Source: DATAGF01 sp963834875
GTDB lineage: Bacteria > Actinomycetota > Thermoleophilia > Miltoncostaeales > Miltoncostaeaceae
Length of the DNA: 64,000 bases
Direction of reading: 5' to 3'
Assembly: GCA_963834875.1 (NCBI GenBank)
Contig: CAWIDG010000027.1
Span: 1 to 64,000 of the forward strand
Shown here: positions 62,069 through 64,000 of the stretch, in pieces
Layout: each line of letters begins with the position of its first letter
Position numbering within the stretch: the stretch's first letter is position 1
Made by a program: the position numbers and the translations under genes
Notes under the pieces: generated by a model
The model's input: the letters and a program-made list of their open reading frames with translations, nothing else
Told to the model about the DNA's origin: nothing
Databases searched by the model: none

Positions 62069-63019
62069 CCATCCTCCTTCAGCGGTGTCAACCAGGCGCA
62101 GCCCCAGTCGCCGCCGATGACGCCGCCGTCCTCGGCCGGGGACGGGGCGAGGGCGCGGGCGCCGGCGATCGCGCGCACGACCGCGCCGTCCTCCGCGCGC
62201 GCCAGGCAGGCGCTGGGGTCCTCGCCGACGGGGGTTCCCAGGGCGACGAGGCTCCCGTCGGGGCACAGCGCCGGCGACGCCGGCCGCGGCCAGCGGAGAC
62301 GGCCAGGAGCCGAGGGGCTCGGCGGCCCCGGACTCCCAGACGCTGATCGACCCGTCCTCGTGGCGCGCGACGGCGCGCGGGGCGGAGGACGCGCCGGACA
62401 GCGAGACGATCGGCGAGCCCTCGCCCGGCTCGGCGCCCGGCGCGGCCGCGCGCGACCCGCAGGCCGCGAGCAGCGTGCCGTCGCCGGCGTAGCAGAGGGC
62501 CGCGGGCACGCCGTCGTGGCGGGCCACGGGGTCGGGCGTCCCGAGGTCCCACTCCTCGACGCCGCCGTCGACCGCCGCGGCGATGCGGCGGCCGTCGGCG
62601 CGGACCGCGACCGGGCCCGGGCCGAGGCTCGCCGCGACGTCCCCGAGGCTCGGCAGCACGACGGCCCGCCAGCCGTCCCCGGCCCGCAGGAGCCCGGCGT
62701 TCGCCAGCGGCGCGCCGATCGCCGCGTCGAGCCCGGGAGGCCGGCGGTCGTGGATCACCTGCATCTGCGGCGCCGAGAGGGTGTACGCGACCCCGGCGGC
62801 GGTCGCGAGCACCAGCCTGCCGCCGGCGACGACGACCGCGTCGCGCACCGCCACGGGGGCGCCGGCCCTCAGGCGCAGGGGCGGACCGCCGTCATCGGCC
62901 GCGCCGGCGGGCGGTGCCGCGGGCGCGAGCCGCAGGCCGCGCGGGCCGCGCTCCACGCGCGAGAAGGCCGGCACCGCCGCCGCGTCCACCGGCAGGACGG
63001 GCGGCCCGCCGCGCCTCAC
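62065..63019 (-). CDS. WD40/beta-propeller-like hypothetical protein, one frameshift
   Basis: About 318 residues. It begins VRRGGPPVLPVDAAAVPAFS. Repeating strands such as APVAVRDAVVVAGGRLVLAT, GPVAVRADGRRIAAAVDGGV and HDGVPAALCYAGDGTLLAAC are blade-like. A shift near 62290 gives ALCPDGSLVALGTPVGED and GGVIGGDWGCAWLTPLKEDG. GTG overlaps the argG stop. I do not recognise a family. Co-location with argG is tight, but likely read-through coupling only. Confidence 0.6.
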
Positions 63020-64000
63020 CCGCGCTCCCGGGCATCCGCGATGCGGTGGGCCATGCGGCTCTGCAGCGAGAAGAGCTCGATGAACCCGGGCGCCGCCCCC
63101 TGCGAGAAGGTGGCGTCGGCGTCGAAGGTGGCCAGGCCGCGGTCGTAGAGGGCGTTCGGCGACCGGCGCGCGATGGCGGCGGCGCTCCCCTTGTAGAGCC
63201 GCATCGTGATCTCGCCCTCGACGCGCATGTTGACCCGCTCCATGAAGGCGTTCAGGTCGGCGAGCAGGGGCTCGTACCAGAGCCCCTCGTACGCGAGCTG
63301 GGCCCAGAGCGCGTCGAGCTGCGGCTTGACCGCGTTCTCGCGCCCCGTGCAGACGAGCTTCTCGAGCTCGCGGTGGGCGGTCAGGATGATCTCGGCGGCG
63401 GGGACCTCGTAGATGTCCCGCACCTTCAGCCCCACGACGCGGTCCTCGATGTGGTCGACGATCCCCACGCCGTTGCGCGCGCCGGCCTCGGCCACGCGGC
63501 GGATCAGCTCGACCAGCCCCATCTCCTCCCCGTCGAGGCTTGCGGGCAGGCCGTCGCGGAACCCGATCACGACCTCCTCGGCGCGGTCGGGGGCGCGGGC
63601 GGGCGGGGTCACGAGCTGGAAGACGTCCTCGGGCGGCGGCCGCTCGAGGTCCTCGATGACCCCGCCCTCGCTCGAGCGGCCCCACAGGTTGTCGTCGATC
63701 GAGTACGGCCGCTCGACCGTCGAGGCCACGGGGATGCCGTGCTCCTGGGCGTAGGCGATCTCCTCGTCACGGCCCATCTGCCACTCGCGCACGGGCGCGA
63801 TCACCCGGAGGTCCGGGGCCAGCGTGGCGATGGTCGCCTCGATCCGCACCTGGTCGTTGCCCTTGCCCGTGCAGCCGTGGGCGATGGTGTCGGCGCCGTG
63901 CTCGCGGGCGGCGTCGCAGGCCAGCTTGGCCAGCAGCGGCCGGCCGAGGCTGGTGAAGAGCGGGTATCCGCCCTGGTAGCGGGCGTTGGCGCGGATCGCG
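63016..64000 (-). CDS. argG: argininosuccinate synthase, 3' part (gene continues beyond the window)
   Basis: 328 residues of ArgG, cut by the window end. HGCTGKGNDQVR, PVREWQMGRDEEIAYAQEHG, ERPYSIDDNLWGRSSEGGVI, KPQLDALWAQLAYEGLWYEP, FMERVNMRVEGEITMRLYKG and MAHRIADARERG are conserved. It joins citrulline and aspartate with ATP in arginine synthesis. No breaks. The GTGA junction links it to the propeller-like genes. Confidence 0.96.
   Translation of the reverse strand, partial: AIRANARYQGGYPLFTSLGRPLLAKLACDAAREHGADTIAHGCTGKGNDQVRIEATIATLAPDLRVIAPVREWQMGRDEEIAYAQEHGIPVASTVERPYSIDDNLWGRSSEGGVIEDLERPPPEDVFQLVTPPARAPDRAEEVVIGFRDGLPASLDGEEMGLVELIRRVAEAGARNGVGIVDHIEDRVVGLKVRDIYEVPAAEIILTAHRELEKLVCTGRENAVKPQLDALWAQLAYEGLWYEPLLADLNAFMERVNMRVEGEITMRLYKGSAAAIARRSPNALYDRGLATFDADATFSQGAAPGFIELFSLQSRMAHRIADARERG

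Noticed and set aside
61442..63685. A single 747-residue protein over both propeller-like genes and argG
   Set aside because: The N-terminal third is antisense-frame filler of argG; separate starts with GTGA and ATGA overlaps explain the region.
1..64000. CRISPR array, rRNA, insertion sequence or prophage
   Set aside because: No regularly spaced repeats, rRNA-like segments, transposase motifs or terminal repeats were found by eye.

Overview
The window is very GC-rich (roughly three quarters G+C by eye), with frequent GTG and TTG starts, many four-base start/stop overlaps, SARP-type regulators, a divergent ECF sigma/anti-sigma pair and many short-chain dehydrogenases and acyl-CoA enzymes. This fits a high-GC actinobacterium. 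The clade-specific small zinc-type proteins make me think of Thermoleophilia (Solirubrobacterales or Gaiellales), but that is inference. No rRNA, CRISPR array, insertion sequence or prophage was seen. One tRNA, tRNA-Gly(TCC), is present.

Bases 1-4100 look eroded: a 20-residue remnant of a flavoprotein start, a small ORF, a large SARP/ATPase regulator broken by many frameshifts, and an ImuB-like fragment. Bases 4400-10700 hold a quinone-type oxidoreductase, the anti-sigma/sigma pair, the tRNA, an atypical SDR, and an alpha-dioxygenase-like heme enzyme overlapped by a metallo-beta-lactamase-fold protein. Bases 10700-17700 hold a giant MalT-like/SARP regulator, a small CxxC protein, an MMPL transporter and an SDR. 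Bases 17600-25500 hold two acyl-CoA ligases (propionyl-CoA synthetase type and medium/long-chain type), a hotdog thioesterase, a 14-TM MFS exporter and a two-component system whose regulator has Asn at the phosphoacceptor position.

Bases 25500-32800 hold a zinc-finger/HTH-like protein behind a perfect inverted repeat, a second copy of the CxxC protein, a PAP2 phosphatase, an orphan adenine methylase, and a minus-strand translation/cold-shock group (phosphatase, CspA-like, IF-1, hypothetical). Bases 32850-45000 are membrane and transport rich: an ABC-2 exporter, a DtxR-type regulator, and an iron-type ABC importer whose ATPase is separated from its binding protein and permease by a flavoprotein and a flippase/glycosyltransferase fusion. 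Bases 45000-53700 hold an MBL-rhodanese protein, MTA phosphorylase, DUF5996, two methyltransferases (one KamB-like) and dnaE. Bases 53900-64000 hold a catabolic block (acyl-CoA dehydrogenase, thioesterase, leucine-type dehydrogenase, indolepyruvate:ferredoxin oxidoreductase with a divergent Lrp regulator) and the 3' end of argG with two linked beta-propeller-like proteins.

Many genes, including the essential dnaE, are split by apparent single-base shifts. I read most of these as uncorrected sequencing or assembly indels rather than real gene death. Spans are given for the whole inferred gene, with the shift position stated.
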